A stretch of 64,000 nucleotides of DNA from Knoellia subterranea KCTC 19937. GTDB taxonomy: Bacteria; Actinomycetota; Actinomycetes; Actinomycetales; Dermatophilaceae. The position numbers and the translations under genes are program-made. This document shows, piece after piece, positions 35,958 to 44,085 of this stretch. A model generated the notes under the pieces. The model ran no database searches and had not been told where the DNA came from. It worked only from the letters and a program-made list of their open reading frames with translations. Positions within the stretch are counted from its first letter, which is position 1; every line of letters begins with the position of its first letter. The DNA is taken from positions 1 to 64,000 of the forward strand of contig NZ_AVPK01000011.1 of the NCBI RefSeq assembly GCF_000768685.1. The letters are read 5' to 3'.

Positions 35958-37424
35958 TCAGCGCTTGTCTTGGTAGAGGTCGTCGATGCCGTCCTCGTCG
36001 CCATAGACACGGTCGCCCGTGGCGATGGCCGTGCCACCGATGCCGCCGGAGCCGTCCGCGCGGTCGCGGAGGTCGGCCGGTGCGATGGCGCGGGCGAGGT
36101 GGTAGGCGCCGATGGCGACGATCGTGCCCAGGGCGATGCCGCTGAGCGTGAAGTCGTCGGAGAACTTCATCTTGACGTCGCCGATGCCGATGACGATGCC
36201 GGCCGCCACCGGGACGAGGTTGATCGGGTTCGCGAAGTCGACCCCGTTCTCCTTCCAGATCTTGGCGCCGAGCAGGCCGATCATGCCGTAGAGGACGACG
36301 GTGATGCCGCCGAGGACGCCGCCGGGGACGGACGCCACGAGGGCACCGAATTTCGGCGAGAGGCCGAAGAGGATCGCGACGATCGCGGCGACGTAGTAGG
36401 CGGCGGTCGAGTAGACGCGGGTCGCGGCCATGACGCCGATGTTCTCGGCGTAGGTCGTGGTGGGTGACCCACCGACCGACGAGGCGATCACGGTGCCGAC
36501 ACCGTCAGCGGCGATGGCCTTGCCCATGTCCTTGTCGAGGTCGGCGCCGGTCATCTCGGCGACGGCCTTGACGTGGCCGGTGTTCTCCGCGATGAGCGCG
36601 ATGACGGCGGGGAGGACGAGCAGGATCGCGGCGGTCGAGAAGCTCGGCGTGTGCCAGCCGGGGACCTCGGTGCCGTCGGCGTTGAAGATCGACTTGGCCG
36701 GGAAGCCGAACCACGCAGCGTCCCCGATGCCGGCCGTGTTCCAGCGGAAGTGGTCGGTCGCCTCGGTGGCGCCGCCGAGGACGGAGTTGATCTGGCCGGC
36801 GGTCTTGTCGAGGACCCACGACAGTGCGGTGCCGAAGATCAGGGCGAGGAAGATGGCGATGCGGCTGATGAAGCCCTTGAACGCCACGGCGCACACGATC
36901 GTGAAGAGCATCGTCAACAGCGCGACCCACTGGTCCTGCGGCCAGTAGATGTTGGCGACGACCGGTGCGAGGTTGAAGCCGATGAGCATGACGACGGCGC
37001 CGGTCACGACGGGCGGCAGCACCTTGTGCAGCACGGCCGAGCCGAGGAAGTGGATCGCCAGGCCGACGAGGGCGAGGACGAGGCCGGCCACGAGGATCGC
37101 CCCGGTGACCTCCTTGCTGTCGCCGCCCTGGGCGCGGATCGCCGCGACTCCACCGACGAAGGCTGCCGAGGTGCCGAGGTAGCTCGGGACGCGGCCCTGG
37201 ACGATGAGGAGGAACGCGATGGTCGCGATGCCGCTCATCATGATGGCGAGCTGCGGGTTGAGTCCCATGACGAGCGGGAAGACGAATGTCGCCCCGAACA
37301 TCGCGACGACGTGCTGCGCACCGAGGCCGATGGTGCGGCCCCAGTCGAGTCGTTCGTCGGGCGCCACGACCTCATCGAGACCGAGCGCACCCTCCTTCAC
37401 CTTCCAGCCAAGACCGAGAGCCAT
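35958..37424 (-). CDS. NCS2-family nucleobase permease (uracil/xanthine type)
   Basis: A 488-residue, 12-14 helix transporter of the uracil-xanthine permease family. QHVVAMFGATFVFPLVMGLNP is the TM1 signature, and ALIAENTGHVKAVAEMTG and GGSPTTTYAENIGVMAATRV are the conserved substrate-site segments of TM8 and TM10. It imports a base with protons. First gene of the operon with the molybdenum hydroxylase, so the imported base is probably the enzyme substrate. The start context looks like a uracil permease, but NCS2 substrate cannot be fixed by eye. The leader has GAGGAAGG before ATG 37424. Confidence 0.93.
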   Translation of the reverse strand: MALGLGWKVKEGALGLDEVVAPDERLDWGRTIGLGAQHVVAMFGATFVFPLVMGLNPQLAIMMSGIATIAFLLIVQGRVPSYLGTSAAFVGGVAAIRAQGGDSKEVTGAILVAGLVLALVGLAIHFLGSAVLHKVLPPVVTGAVVMLIGFNLAPVVANIYWPQDQWVALLTMLFTIVCAVAFKGFISRIAIFLALIFGTALSWVLDKTAGQINSVLGGATEATDHFRWNTAGIGDAAWFGFPAKSIFNADGTEVPGWHTPSFSTAAILLVLPAVIALIAENTGHVKAVAEMTGADLDKDMGKAIAADGVGTVIASSVGGSPTTTYAENIGVMAATRVYSTAAYYVAAIVAILFGLSPKFGALVASVPGGVLGGITVVLYGMIGLLGAKIWKENGVDFANPINLVPVAAGIVIGIGDVKMKFSDDFTLSGIALGTIVAIGAYHLARAIAPADLRDRADGSGGIGGTAIATGDRVYGDEDGIDDLYQDKR

Positions 37425-37478
37425 GTTGTGCCTTCCTCAGTGGGGGACGTGCAGGGACACGTCGTCAGGGATACGAGG

Positions 37479-37505
37479 ACGCTAATCGCGGTGTCCCCGT
37501 GGACA
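37479..37505 (-). promoter_or_regulatory. Candidate promoter and palindrome of the permease-hydroxylase operon
   Basis: TAGCGT on the minus strand (37484-37479) is a plausible -10, 54 nt before the ATG. Just upstream, TGTCC-CCGT-GGACA (37492-37505) is a perfect 5-bp palindrome at the -35 position, a possible regulator site. Confidence 0.4.
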
Positions 37506-37582
37506 TTCGGCAATTCGTGACAGGGGAGCGGCAGGGGCCTTGGCAACTCGACGTGGCCCGCGTCACACCGTTGTCACTTCGG

Positions 37583-38737
37583 TCATCGTGGCACGGCCCG
37601 CGGCTCCGGAGTCCAAGTCCGGAGCAACTCGCCGAGTGCGGCTGTCCGCGCTCCCACGAGGGCGGCGTCCTCGGTCACCTCCGCGGTGGCGACTCGGGCC
37701 TGGACCCCGCCGGCGTCGCCGATCGCGGTGGTCACGGCGTTGACGACTTCGGTATGCCGTCCCCACCGTCCGCTGAGCACCACCAGTTCGGGGTCGAGAA
37801 GATAGGCGTGGGCCACGGTGATCTCGGCGATGGCGGTGGCGAGGCGACGAGACTGTCCGGTGGCGCGGTCGAGGTCGTCGATGAGCTCGTCGACGTCGAT
37901 GGCTCGGGTTCCCTCACGCAGGTAGCCGAGGGCCTCGACGGCGTCCATGAGGGTCCCGCTCGTCGGCGTCGTCGTGGCTCGGCCGGTCGTGCTCGTGCGT
38001 GCGTAGGCGATCTCCCCTGCGAGGCCGCGGGCTCCGTGGAGCGGGCGGCCACCGACCCACATGGCGGCTCCCATGCCCTCGTCGAGATAGAGCTGGAGGA
38101 CGTCGTCGGTGTCGGCGGCCACGCCATGGGTGCGCTCGGCGAGCAGGGCCCAGCTCACGTCGTTGTCGATGACGGGGTGCACCTCGGCCGGGAGCAGTGG
38201 GGCGAGGATGCCCACGGGGTCCAGCTCGCCCACGAGGAAGGGGCTGGCCGGGAATTCGACCACTCTGCCCGTGCGCCGGTCGACGGGGTCGGCGACCGAA
38301 AGGGTCACGGCGCGGATCGGTCCGGGCGAGGCGGAGGTGAGTGACCGGCATACCTTCCGCAGTGCCGAGCCCAGTGCGCCGCCGGTGACGGGCACGGGAA
38401 CCGTCCTGCGGCGGGTCGCGAGGACCCGACCGTCGAGGGCGAGAGTCTCGCCGACCACCCCGGTGGGGCCGGCCTGGATCGCGAGGGCGCAGCCGGCGGC
38501 GTCGTTGACGGTCAGGTACGTGCCGGCACGCCCGCGTCCACCGGAGGTCCGTTCGCCCTCCACGAGGACGCCGGACTCGAGGAGTCGGGCGACGCTCTGC
38601 GAGACGGTGGGCTTCGAGAGGCCGGTGGCGCTGGCTGCTGCCGCGCGGGTGAGCTGCCCCGCGCTGGCGACGACGGACAGGACGTGCCGGTCGCTGAGCG
38701 AGCGGAGCAGGCCGAGCGAGGGAAGGTCGACGGTCAC
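37583..38737 (-). CDS. ROK-family transcriptional repressor
   Basis: A 384-residue NagC/XylR-type regulator. A winged helix (residues 15-70: SVVASAGQLTRAAAASATGLSKPTVSQ split around the turn) is followed by the ROK sugar-kinase-like domain with IDNDVSWALLAE and GARGLAGEIAYA. The zinc-binding Cys cluster and the catalytic motif of true sugar kinases are not evident. GTG 38737 is chosen because the domain starts there. It is divergent from the DUF1479 gene, and the shared intergenic region has two copies of a TTAGGA-C-TCCTAA palindrome. Confidence 0.85.
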   Translation of the reverse strand: MTVDLPSLGLLRSLSDRHVLSVVASAGQLTRAAAASATGLSKPTVSQSVARLLESGVLVEGERTSGGRGRAGTYLTVNDAAGCALAIQAGPTGVVGETLALDGRVLATRRRTVPVPVTGGALGSALRKVCRSLTSASPGPIRAVTLSVADPVDRRTGRVVEFPASPFLVGELDPVGILAPLLPAEVHPVIDNDVSWALLAERTHGVAADTDDVLQLYLDEGMGAAMWVGGRPLHGARGLAGEIAYARTSTTGRATTTPTSGTLMDAVEALGYLREGTRAIDVDELIDDLDRATGQSRRLATAIAEITVAHAYLLDPELVVLSGRWGRHTEVVNAVTTAIGDAGGVQARVATAEVTEDAALVGARTAALGELLRTWTPEPRAVPR

Positions 38738-38750
38738 CGGGGGCCTTTCG

Positions 38751-38820
38751 TTAGGACTCCTTGCAAAATACCAGAGGGCGCCGCTACGATCGCCTCCACG
38801 AATCAAGTGAGGACTCCTAA
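38751..38820. promoter_or_regulatory. Twin ROK operators flanking the DUF1479 promoter
   Basis: Half-matching palindromes TTAGGACTCCT (38751-38761) and AGGACTCCTAA (38810-38820) fit one consensus, TTAGGA-C-TCCTAA, and are 59 bp apart (helical phasing close to six turns at 10 bp). Between them lies TTGCAA (38761-38766) and TACGAT (38785-38790), 18 nt apart: a plus-strand promoter. Binding to both sites could loop out the promoter and also repress the ROK gene itself. Confidence 0.65.
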
Positions 38821-38843
38821 CCAAAACGAAGGAGTGGTCGACG

Positions 38844-40130
38844 ATGACCGCGAACGTTGCAGCACAGCCCCTCCCGCACTGGGAGTCCAAGCCCGAGGAC
38901 GTCTCCGGCGCCATCTTCGAGATCAAGCGGGCACTCCGTTCCCGCATCGCGGAGAGCGGCCGGACCGTCGAGCAGCACTTCGCCGACCTCGAGGCCCGCA
39001 TCTCTCAGCGCGTGGAGCAGATCAAGGCCGAGCGCGAGGCGGGCGAACAGGTGTGGCCCGTCATCGACTTCGCCGACATCGAGGCCGGCACGGTCCCCGC
39101 CGAACTCGTCGCCAAGGTCAAGCAGCGCGGCTGCGCCGTCGTCCGGGGCACGTTCCCACACGAGCAGGCGCTCCAGTGGGACCAGGACATCGTCGACTAC
39201 GTCGAGCGCAACCACTTCTTCGAGAACTACACGGGCCCCGCCGACGACTTCTTCGCCAGCGTCGAGAGCACCCCCGAGATCTACCCGATCTATTGGTCGC
39301 AGCCCCAGATGGAGGCGCGCCAGAGCCCGCGGATGGCGGCCGTCCAGGGCTTCCTCAACAGCCAGTGGACGTTCGAGTCCGAGGGCCGCCAGTGGTTCGA
39401 CCCCCACCGCGACTCCCTCTATCCCGACCGCATCCGCCGCCGCCCGCCGGGCACCGACTCGGCCGGCCTGGGGACGCACCTCGACACCGGCTCGATCGAC
39501 CTCTTCATGACGGAGGGCTACCAGCAGGTCTTCCGGCATCTCTTCTCCGGTGACGTCGAGAGCTACGACCCGTGGGATGCCGCGCACCGGACCGATGCGG
39601 TGAACTACCCGGCGTCGACGATGTGCTCGGCGTTCCGCACCTTCCAGGGCTGGACGGCCCTCTCCGACATGGGGCACGACCAGGGCGTCCTCCACACGGT
39701 TCCGATTCCGGAGGCGATGGCCTACCTCATGCTCCGGCCGCTGCTCGACGACGTCCCCGAGGACGAGCTCTGCGGCATCGCGCACAACCAGACCTTCCCC
39801 ATCTCGTGGAAGTGGCACCCGCTCCTCATGGAGGCCGTCTCCGGCATCCCGGACGTGCGGGCCGGCGACACCGTGTGGTGGCACTGCGACCTCATCCACT
39901 CCGTCGCCGAGGTCGAGGACCAGGTGGGCTGGGGCAACGTCATGTACATCCCCGCCGCACCGTGGTGTCCCCGCAATGAGGCGTATGCCGTGAGCGTGCG
40001 GGAGGCGTTCCTCACCGGTTCCAGCCCGGGCGACTTCCCGGAGGAGCACTACGAGCGCGACTGGGAGGGGCGCTTCCAGCCGGACCAGCTCAACGAGATC
40101 GGTCGTCGCGGTCTCGGCATGACCGACTGA
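38844..40130 (+). CDS. DUF1479 family protein (2-oxoglutarate/Fe(II) oxygenase-like)
   Basis: A 428-residue protein of the DUF1479 (YbiU) family. VVRGTFPHEQALQWDQDI and IYPIYWSQPQMEARQSP are family blocks. GLGTHLDTGSIDLF has the H-x-D pair and WWHCDLIHSV the distal His expected for a jelly-roll Fe(II) dioxygenase. GAAGGAG lies 9 nt before ATG 38844. It is controlled by the divergent ROK regulator through two operators. Substrate unknown; family members are linked to sugar or uronate contexts by some, but this is not visible here. The last 82 bases overlap the converging antiporter gene. Confidence 0.85.
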   Translation: MTANVAAQPLPHWESKPEDVSGAIFEIKRALRSRIAESGRTVEQHFADLEARISQRVEQIKAEREAGEQVWPVIDFADIEAGTVPAELVAKVKQRGCAVVRGTFPHEQALQWDQDIVDYVERNHFFENYTGPADDFFASVESTPEIYPIYWSQPQMEARQSPRMAAVQGFLNSQWTFESEGRQWFDPHRDSLYPDRIRRRPPGTDSAGLGTHLDTGSIDLFMTEGYQQVFRHLFSGDVESYDPWDAAHRTDAVNYPASTMCSAFRTFQGWTALSDMGHDQGVLHTVPIPEAMAYLMLRPLLDDVPEDELCGIAHNQTFPISWKWHPLLMEAVSGIPDVRAGDTVWWHCDLIHSVAEVEDQVGWGNVMYIPAAPWCPRNEAYAVSVREAFLTGSSPGDFPEEHYERDWEGRFQPDQLNEIGRRGLGMTD

Positions 40131-41698
40131 TCCCCGTGGGCGGCGGACGCCGAGGCGGGTGCCGTGCCGGACGCCGGGGCGTGCGCCGATGCGGGTGCCG
40201 GGACGGGGTCGCCGTGCTCGCCGCGCCACTCCGCCAGGCGACCTGCCCGGCTCACTGCCCGCAGTCGACGTTCGGTGCGCTCGCGCTCTGAGTTGGAGGT
40301 AGCAAGGAGCAGTCGATCATGGCTGCGCAGAACGGTGTTCGCGTTCGGGACGAAGATTCGCCCGTTGCGCACGATCATCGTGACGGCGCTCTCCGCCGGC
40401 AGTGCGAGCTCGAAGACCGCCACCCCCGCCAGGCGTGATCGCGGTGGCAGGTCGAACTGGAGCAGGCTGACGTCCATCTCCTCCAGTGGGGCGGCATCGA
40501 TGTCGACCTCGCGCGTCGCCTCCACCTCGGTGACCCCGAGGCGCCGAGCCAGCCCGGGCAGCGTCGGCCCCTGCACGAGCGTGAAGACGATGACGAGCAG
40601 GAAGACGACGTCGAAGATTCGGTCGGCGGCCGGTAGCCCGCGCGTCATGGGAATCGTCGCAAGCACGATGGGGACCGCTCCGCGCAACCCGGCCCAGGAC
40701 ATGAACGCCTGTTCTCGCCAGGGAACCCTGAAGGGCGTGGCACACAGGAACACCGAGATGGGTCTGGCGACGAACGTCAGGGCAGCGCCGACGACGAGCG
40801 CCGGGATGATCGCGTCCACGAGCCGACTCGGTGAAGCGAGCAGCCCCAGCATGATGAAGAGCCCGATCTGGGCGAGCCACGCGAGCCCCTCGGCGAAGCT
40901 CGTCGTCGTGCGTCGGTGCGGCAGCGCAGCGTTGCCCAGCCAGAGTCCCGCGACATAGACGGCGAGGAACGGGCTTCCCCCGGCCACGCCCGACACGGCG
41001 AAGGCGAGCATCGCGATGGCGATCGTGGCCAACGGATAGAGCCCGGCCGAGGGCAGCGCGCTGCGGGCGAGCACCCACTGCCCGGCCCGGGCGACGACGA
41101 GCCCGAGTCCCGCGCCCAGCACCAGTTGGACGAGCATCGCCGTCCCGATGCTCACCACGCCGGACTCGCCCCAGGCGTCGGAAGCGACGACCGACACGAG
41201 GATGATCACCGGTGGATCGTTGAAGCCGGACTCCGCCTCCAGCGCCGCCCGGAGTCGCCGCTGCAGCGGCATCGCGCGCAGCACCGAGAAGACGGCCGCG
41301 GCGTCCGTCGACGAGGCGACTGCGCCGAGCAGCAATGCCGTGCGCAGGTCGACGTCGAGGACGAGATGAACCAGCGATGCCGTGACGGCCACGCTGATCC
41401 CGACCGCCACGGTGGCCAGGACGAACGACAGCTTCGCGACCGGTCGCACCACCGCCCACTGGGTCGAGAACCCGCCCTCGGCCAGGATGATCGCGAGGGC
41501 CAGCGACCCGAGGATCATCGTGAGGTTGAAGTCCTCGAAGCCCAGCCCCAACCCGGACTGTCCCAGGGCCAGCCCGATGGCGAGATAGAGCAGGAGGCTC
41601 GGGAGTCCGACCCGGCTCGACACGCGCACCGCTGCCACGCCGAGGAGGAGCACGAGCGTCGTCACGAGGACGACGACGTTGAGGTCCGCGGCGTTCAC
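40049..41698 (-). CDS. CPA1-type cation/proton antiporter with TrkA-C-like regulatory tail
   Basis: A 549-residue K+ or Na+/H+ antiporter of the NhaP2 kind. About 12 helices fill residues 5-390; SSTDAAAVFSVL and ESGFNDPPVIILV carry the paired acidic residues of the ion site. WAGLRGAVPIVLATIP is a family hallmark. Residues 430-500 are a TrkA-C-like ligand domain (SRLAGVAVFELALPAESAVTMI). The last 50 residues are Ala/Pro-rich, and the final 27 are encoded antisense to the 3 prime end of the DUF1479 gene, suggesting loss of an earlier stop. Start GTG 41698 overlaps the band-7 gene stop by 4 nt. Confidence 0.88.
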   Translation of the reverse strand: MNAADLNVVVLVTTLVLLLGVAAVRVSSRVGLPSLLLYLAIGLALGQSGLGLGFEDFNLTMILGSLALAIILAEGGFSTQWAVVRPVAKLSFVLATVAVGISVAVTASLVHLVLDVDLRTALLLGAVASSTDAAAVFSVLRAMPLQRRLRAALEAESGFNDPPVIILVSVVASDAWGESGVVSIGTAMLVQLVLGAGLGLVVARAGQWVLARSALPSAGLYPLATIAIAMLAFAVSGVAGGSPFLAVYVAGLWLGNAALPHRRTTTSFAEGLAWLAQIGLFIMLGLLASPSRLVDAIIPALVVGAALTFVARPISVFLCATPFRVPWREQAFMSWAGLRGAVPIVLATIPMTRGLPAADRIFDVVFLLVIVFTLVQGPTLPGLARRLGVTEVEATREVDIDAAPLEEMDVSLLQFDLPPRSRLAGVAVFELALPAESAVTMIVRNGRIFVPNANTVLRSHDRLLLATSNSERERTERRLRAVSRAGRLAEWRGEHGDPVPAPASAHAPASGTAPASASAAHGDQSVMPRPRRPISLSWSGWKRPSQSRS

Positions 41699-42270
41699 CG
41701 TTCGGTCCTGCTGCCCATCGGGCGGTCGTCGCCTGGGAGGCGGGCACTCGCGAGCAGGCCCGCGGTCAGCCGGGTCTCGAAGTCCCGCAGGTCGAGCGTT
41801 GCGACCCGCGTCCCCCGAGCGGCCATCGTGTCGTTCACCTCCTCGAGCACGTCCGACTCGAGGCGCTCGCGCGCGGGGAGGACCTCGGCCAGGGCGAGGC
41901 GGGCGACCGCGCGGGCCACGCCGTCCTCGAGGGCCACGACGGCGGCCGACGCGGGGTCCGGGGCGGCGGTGGTGGCCTGCTCCGGGTCGGTGATGACGAC
42001 CGTGGCCATCCCGACGATGTGGACGGTGGCACCGTCGCACGTCACGGCAGGCACGGAGAGGACGACATGCTCGGGCCGCAGGGACACCGTCGCGACCCGC
42101 TCGACCAGGGGCAGGTGCAGCGACACTCCCGGCCCGACGACGCGATGGGTGCGGCCCAGACGCGTGACGACCCCTCGCTGCTGCTCGCCGATGATGCGCA
42201 CGGATGCGACGGCACCCACGACGAGCGCGGCGACGGGCACGGGGAGCCACGAGACGAGGCCGGTCTCCAC
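41695..42270 (-). CDS. Short SPFH/band-7 membrane protein
   Basis: A 191-residue stomatin-like protein. An N-terminal helix (WLPVPVAALVVGAVASV) is followed by the band-7 domain: GVVTRLGRTHRVVGPGVSLHLPLVERV, then a VVALEDGVARAVARLALAEVL helix. It is shorter than usual (about 250-300) and lacks a long C-terminal oligomerisation helix. GTG 42270 follows GGGAGG. Translational coupling with the antiporter gene suggests it organises or stabilises that transporter; this is inferred. Confidence 0.75.
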   Translation of the reverse strand: METGLVSWLPVPVAALVVGAVASVRIIGEQQRGVVTRLGRTHRVVGPGVSLHLPLVERVATVSLRPEHVVLSVPAVTCDGATVHIVGMATVVITDPEQATTAAPDPASAAVVALEDGVARAVARLALAEVLPARERLESDVLEEVNDTMAARGTRVATLDLRDFETRLTAGLLASARLPGDDRPMGSRTER

Positions 42271-42454
42271 GCAGCACCTCCCGTCCGACGGCTGGTGCGG
42301 CGGGAGGCCCCTGCGAGTGCACTCCCGCCGCCCACCCAGACTCTCCCGCGGTGCCATGGGACGGTATCGGGGCCACCACCCACATTTGTGCCGACCTGCA
42401 CGCGCCCCGGTGTGCCCGTGGACGGTCCTCGCACCGATGCGCGAAGGTGGGGAG

Positions 42455-43429
42455 GTGAGGCTTCTCTGGCGGATGCCGCTCTATTGGCGGGTCGTCGTCA
42501 TCAACGCGGTCGTCTTCGTGCTCGGCACGGTGGCCCTGGCGCTGGCGCCCGTCACCGTCTCCGCGCGCGTTCTCGCCTCGGAGGCCGTCGTGCTCGCGGT
42601 GGGCCTGACTGCGATCCTCGTCGTCAACGCCCTGCTCCTGCGCTCCACGCTGCGACCGCTCGACCGTGCCGTCCGGCTCATGGAGCGGGTCGATCTGCGT
42701 ATGCCGGGTGAGCGGCTCCCCGAGACCGGTGCCGGTCCCGTGGCCGAGCTGGTCGAAGCCTTCAACGCCATGCTGGAGCGACTCGAGGCCGAGCGCAGCG
42801 CCAGCACCGCCCGAGCCCTCGCGGCGCAGGAGGCAGAACGTCACCGCATCGCCCGCGAACTCCACGACGAGATCGGGCAGGGCCTGACCGCCATGCTGCT
42901 CGGCCTCAAGCGGGCCATCGACCGTGCCCCGGACGAGGTCCGTGGCGACCTCGAGCTGGTGCAGCAGGCGGCCCGCGGCAGCCTCGAGGAAGTGCGTCAG
43001 GTGGCCCGGCGGCTCCGTCCCGGTGTGCTCGAGGACCTTGGTCTGCTCAGTGCGCTCGCGGCCTCCGCGACCGACCTGTCCACCCACAGCCGGATCCACG
43101 TCGAGCGCGGGCTGGCCTCGGGCCTGCCCGACCTGGGACCCGACGCCGAACTCGTCGTCTATCGCGTCGCGCAGGAGGCGATGACCAACATCGCCCGCCA
43201 CTCGGACGCGGACACGGTCTGGCTGTCGCTGAGCCGTCAGGGCGACAACGTCGCCCTGCTCGTGGCGGACAACGGAAGGGGAACCTCGGGACTGCAGGAG
43301 GGCGCCGGCATACGCGGAATGAAGGAACGCGCCCGACTCGTCGGCGCCGACCTCACCGTCCGCCCACGCCCCGAAGGGGGAACCGAGGTGCGCCTCGTCG
43401 TGCCCATCAAGGAGGACGCTGACCCATGA
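42455..43429 (+). CDS. Sensor histidine kinase, NarL/DegS type (HisKA_3)
   Basis: A 324-residue kinase. Two membrane helices (about residues 10-30 and 45-65), a HAMP-like linker (LRPLDRAVRLMERVDLRMPG), then the HisKA_3 domain with phospho-acceptor His in RIARELHDEIGQGL. The ATPase domain has QEAMTNIARHSDADTVWL (N box), VADNGRG and GAGIRGMKERARLVGA. No large sensor domain sits between the helices, so the signal is probably in the membrane. Start GTG 42455 follows GAAGG; ATG 42437 and 42473 are alternatives. The response regulator overlaps by 4 nt (ATGA). Confidence 0.9.
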   Translation: MRLLWRMPLYWRVVVINAVVFVLGTVALALAPVTVSARVLASEAVVLAVGLTAILVVNALLLRSTLRPLDRAVRLMERVDLRMPGERLPETGAGPVAELVEAFNAMLERLEAERSASTARALAAQEAERHRIARELHDEIGQGLTAMLLGLKRAIDRAPDEVRGDLELVQQAARGSLEEVRQVARRLRPGVLEDLGLLSALAASATDLSTHSRIHVERGLASGLPDLGPDAELVVYRVAQEAMTNIARHSDADTVWLSLSRQGDNVALLVADNGRGTSGLQEGAGIRGMKERARLVGADLTVRPRPEGGTEVRLVVPIKEDADP

Positions 43430-44073
43430 CGATTCGGATCCTCCTCGCCGAGGACCATGCGCTGGTGCGGCAGGGAGTGCGACTCATCCTCGATGCCGAG
43501 CCGGACCTCGAGGTCGTGGCGCAGGCAGCCGACGGGGCAGAAGCCGTCGCGATCGTCCGCGAGCAGGAGATCGACCTCGCCGTGCTCGACGTGTCGATGC
43601 CCCGGATGACGGGACTCCAGGCGGCGCGCGAGCTCAGTCGACGACGGGACGCGCCACGCATCCTCATGCTGTCGATGCACGACAACGAGCAGTACTTCTT
43701 CGAGTCGCTCAAGGCGGGTGCGTCCGGCTACGTGCTCAAGTCGGTCGCGGACCAGGACCTCGTCGAGGCGTGCCGTGCGGCGATGCGCGGCGAGTCGTTC
43801 CTCTATCCGGGGGTGACGAGCACGTTGGTGCGCAACTACCTCGAGCGGGTGCGGCGCGGTGAACGCGTCCAGGCCGGAGGTCTCACACCGCGGGAGAGCG
43901 AAGTCATCAAACTCATCGCCGAGGGGTATCCGTCGAACGAGATCGCCGAGGCGCTGACGATCAGTCTCAAGACGGTCGAGCGGCACCGGTCCAACATCCT
44001 CGCGAAGTTGGGGATGCGGGACCGGACGCAGTTGACGCGCTACGCCATCCGGGCGGGGCTCGTCGAGCCGTGA
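43426..44073 (+). CDS. NarL/FixJ-type response regulator
   Basis: A 215-residue regulator paired with the upstream kinase. The receiver has ILLAEDHALVRQGVR (acidic pocket), AVLDVSMPRMTG with the phospho-accepting Asp, and the Lys in GYVLKSVADQD. The LuxR helix-turn-helix is LTPRESEVIKLIAEGYPSNEIAEAL...SLKTVERHRSNILAKL. Targets are not known; the neighbouring antiporter and band-7 genes are candidates. Confidence 0.94.
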   Translation: MTIRILLAEDHALVRQGVRLILDAEPDLEVVAQAADGAEAVAIVREQEIDLAVLDVSMPRMTGLQAARELSRRRDAPRILMLSMHDNEQYFFESLKAGASGYVLKSVADQDLVEACRAAMRGESFLYPGVTSTLVRNYLERVRRGERVQAGGLTPRESEVIKLIAEGYPSNEIAEALTISLKTVERHRSNILAKLGMRDRTQLTRYAIRAGLVEP

Positions 44074-44085
44074 CGTGGTGCGCGC

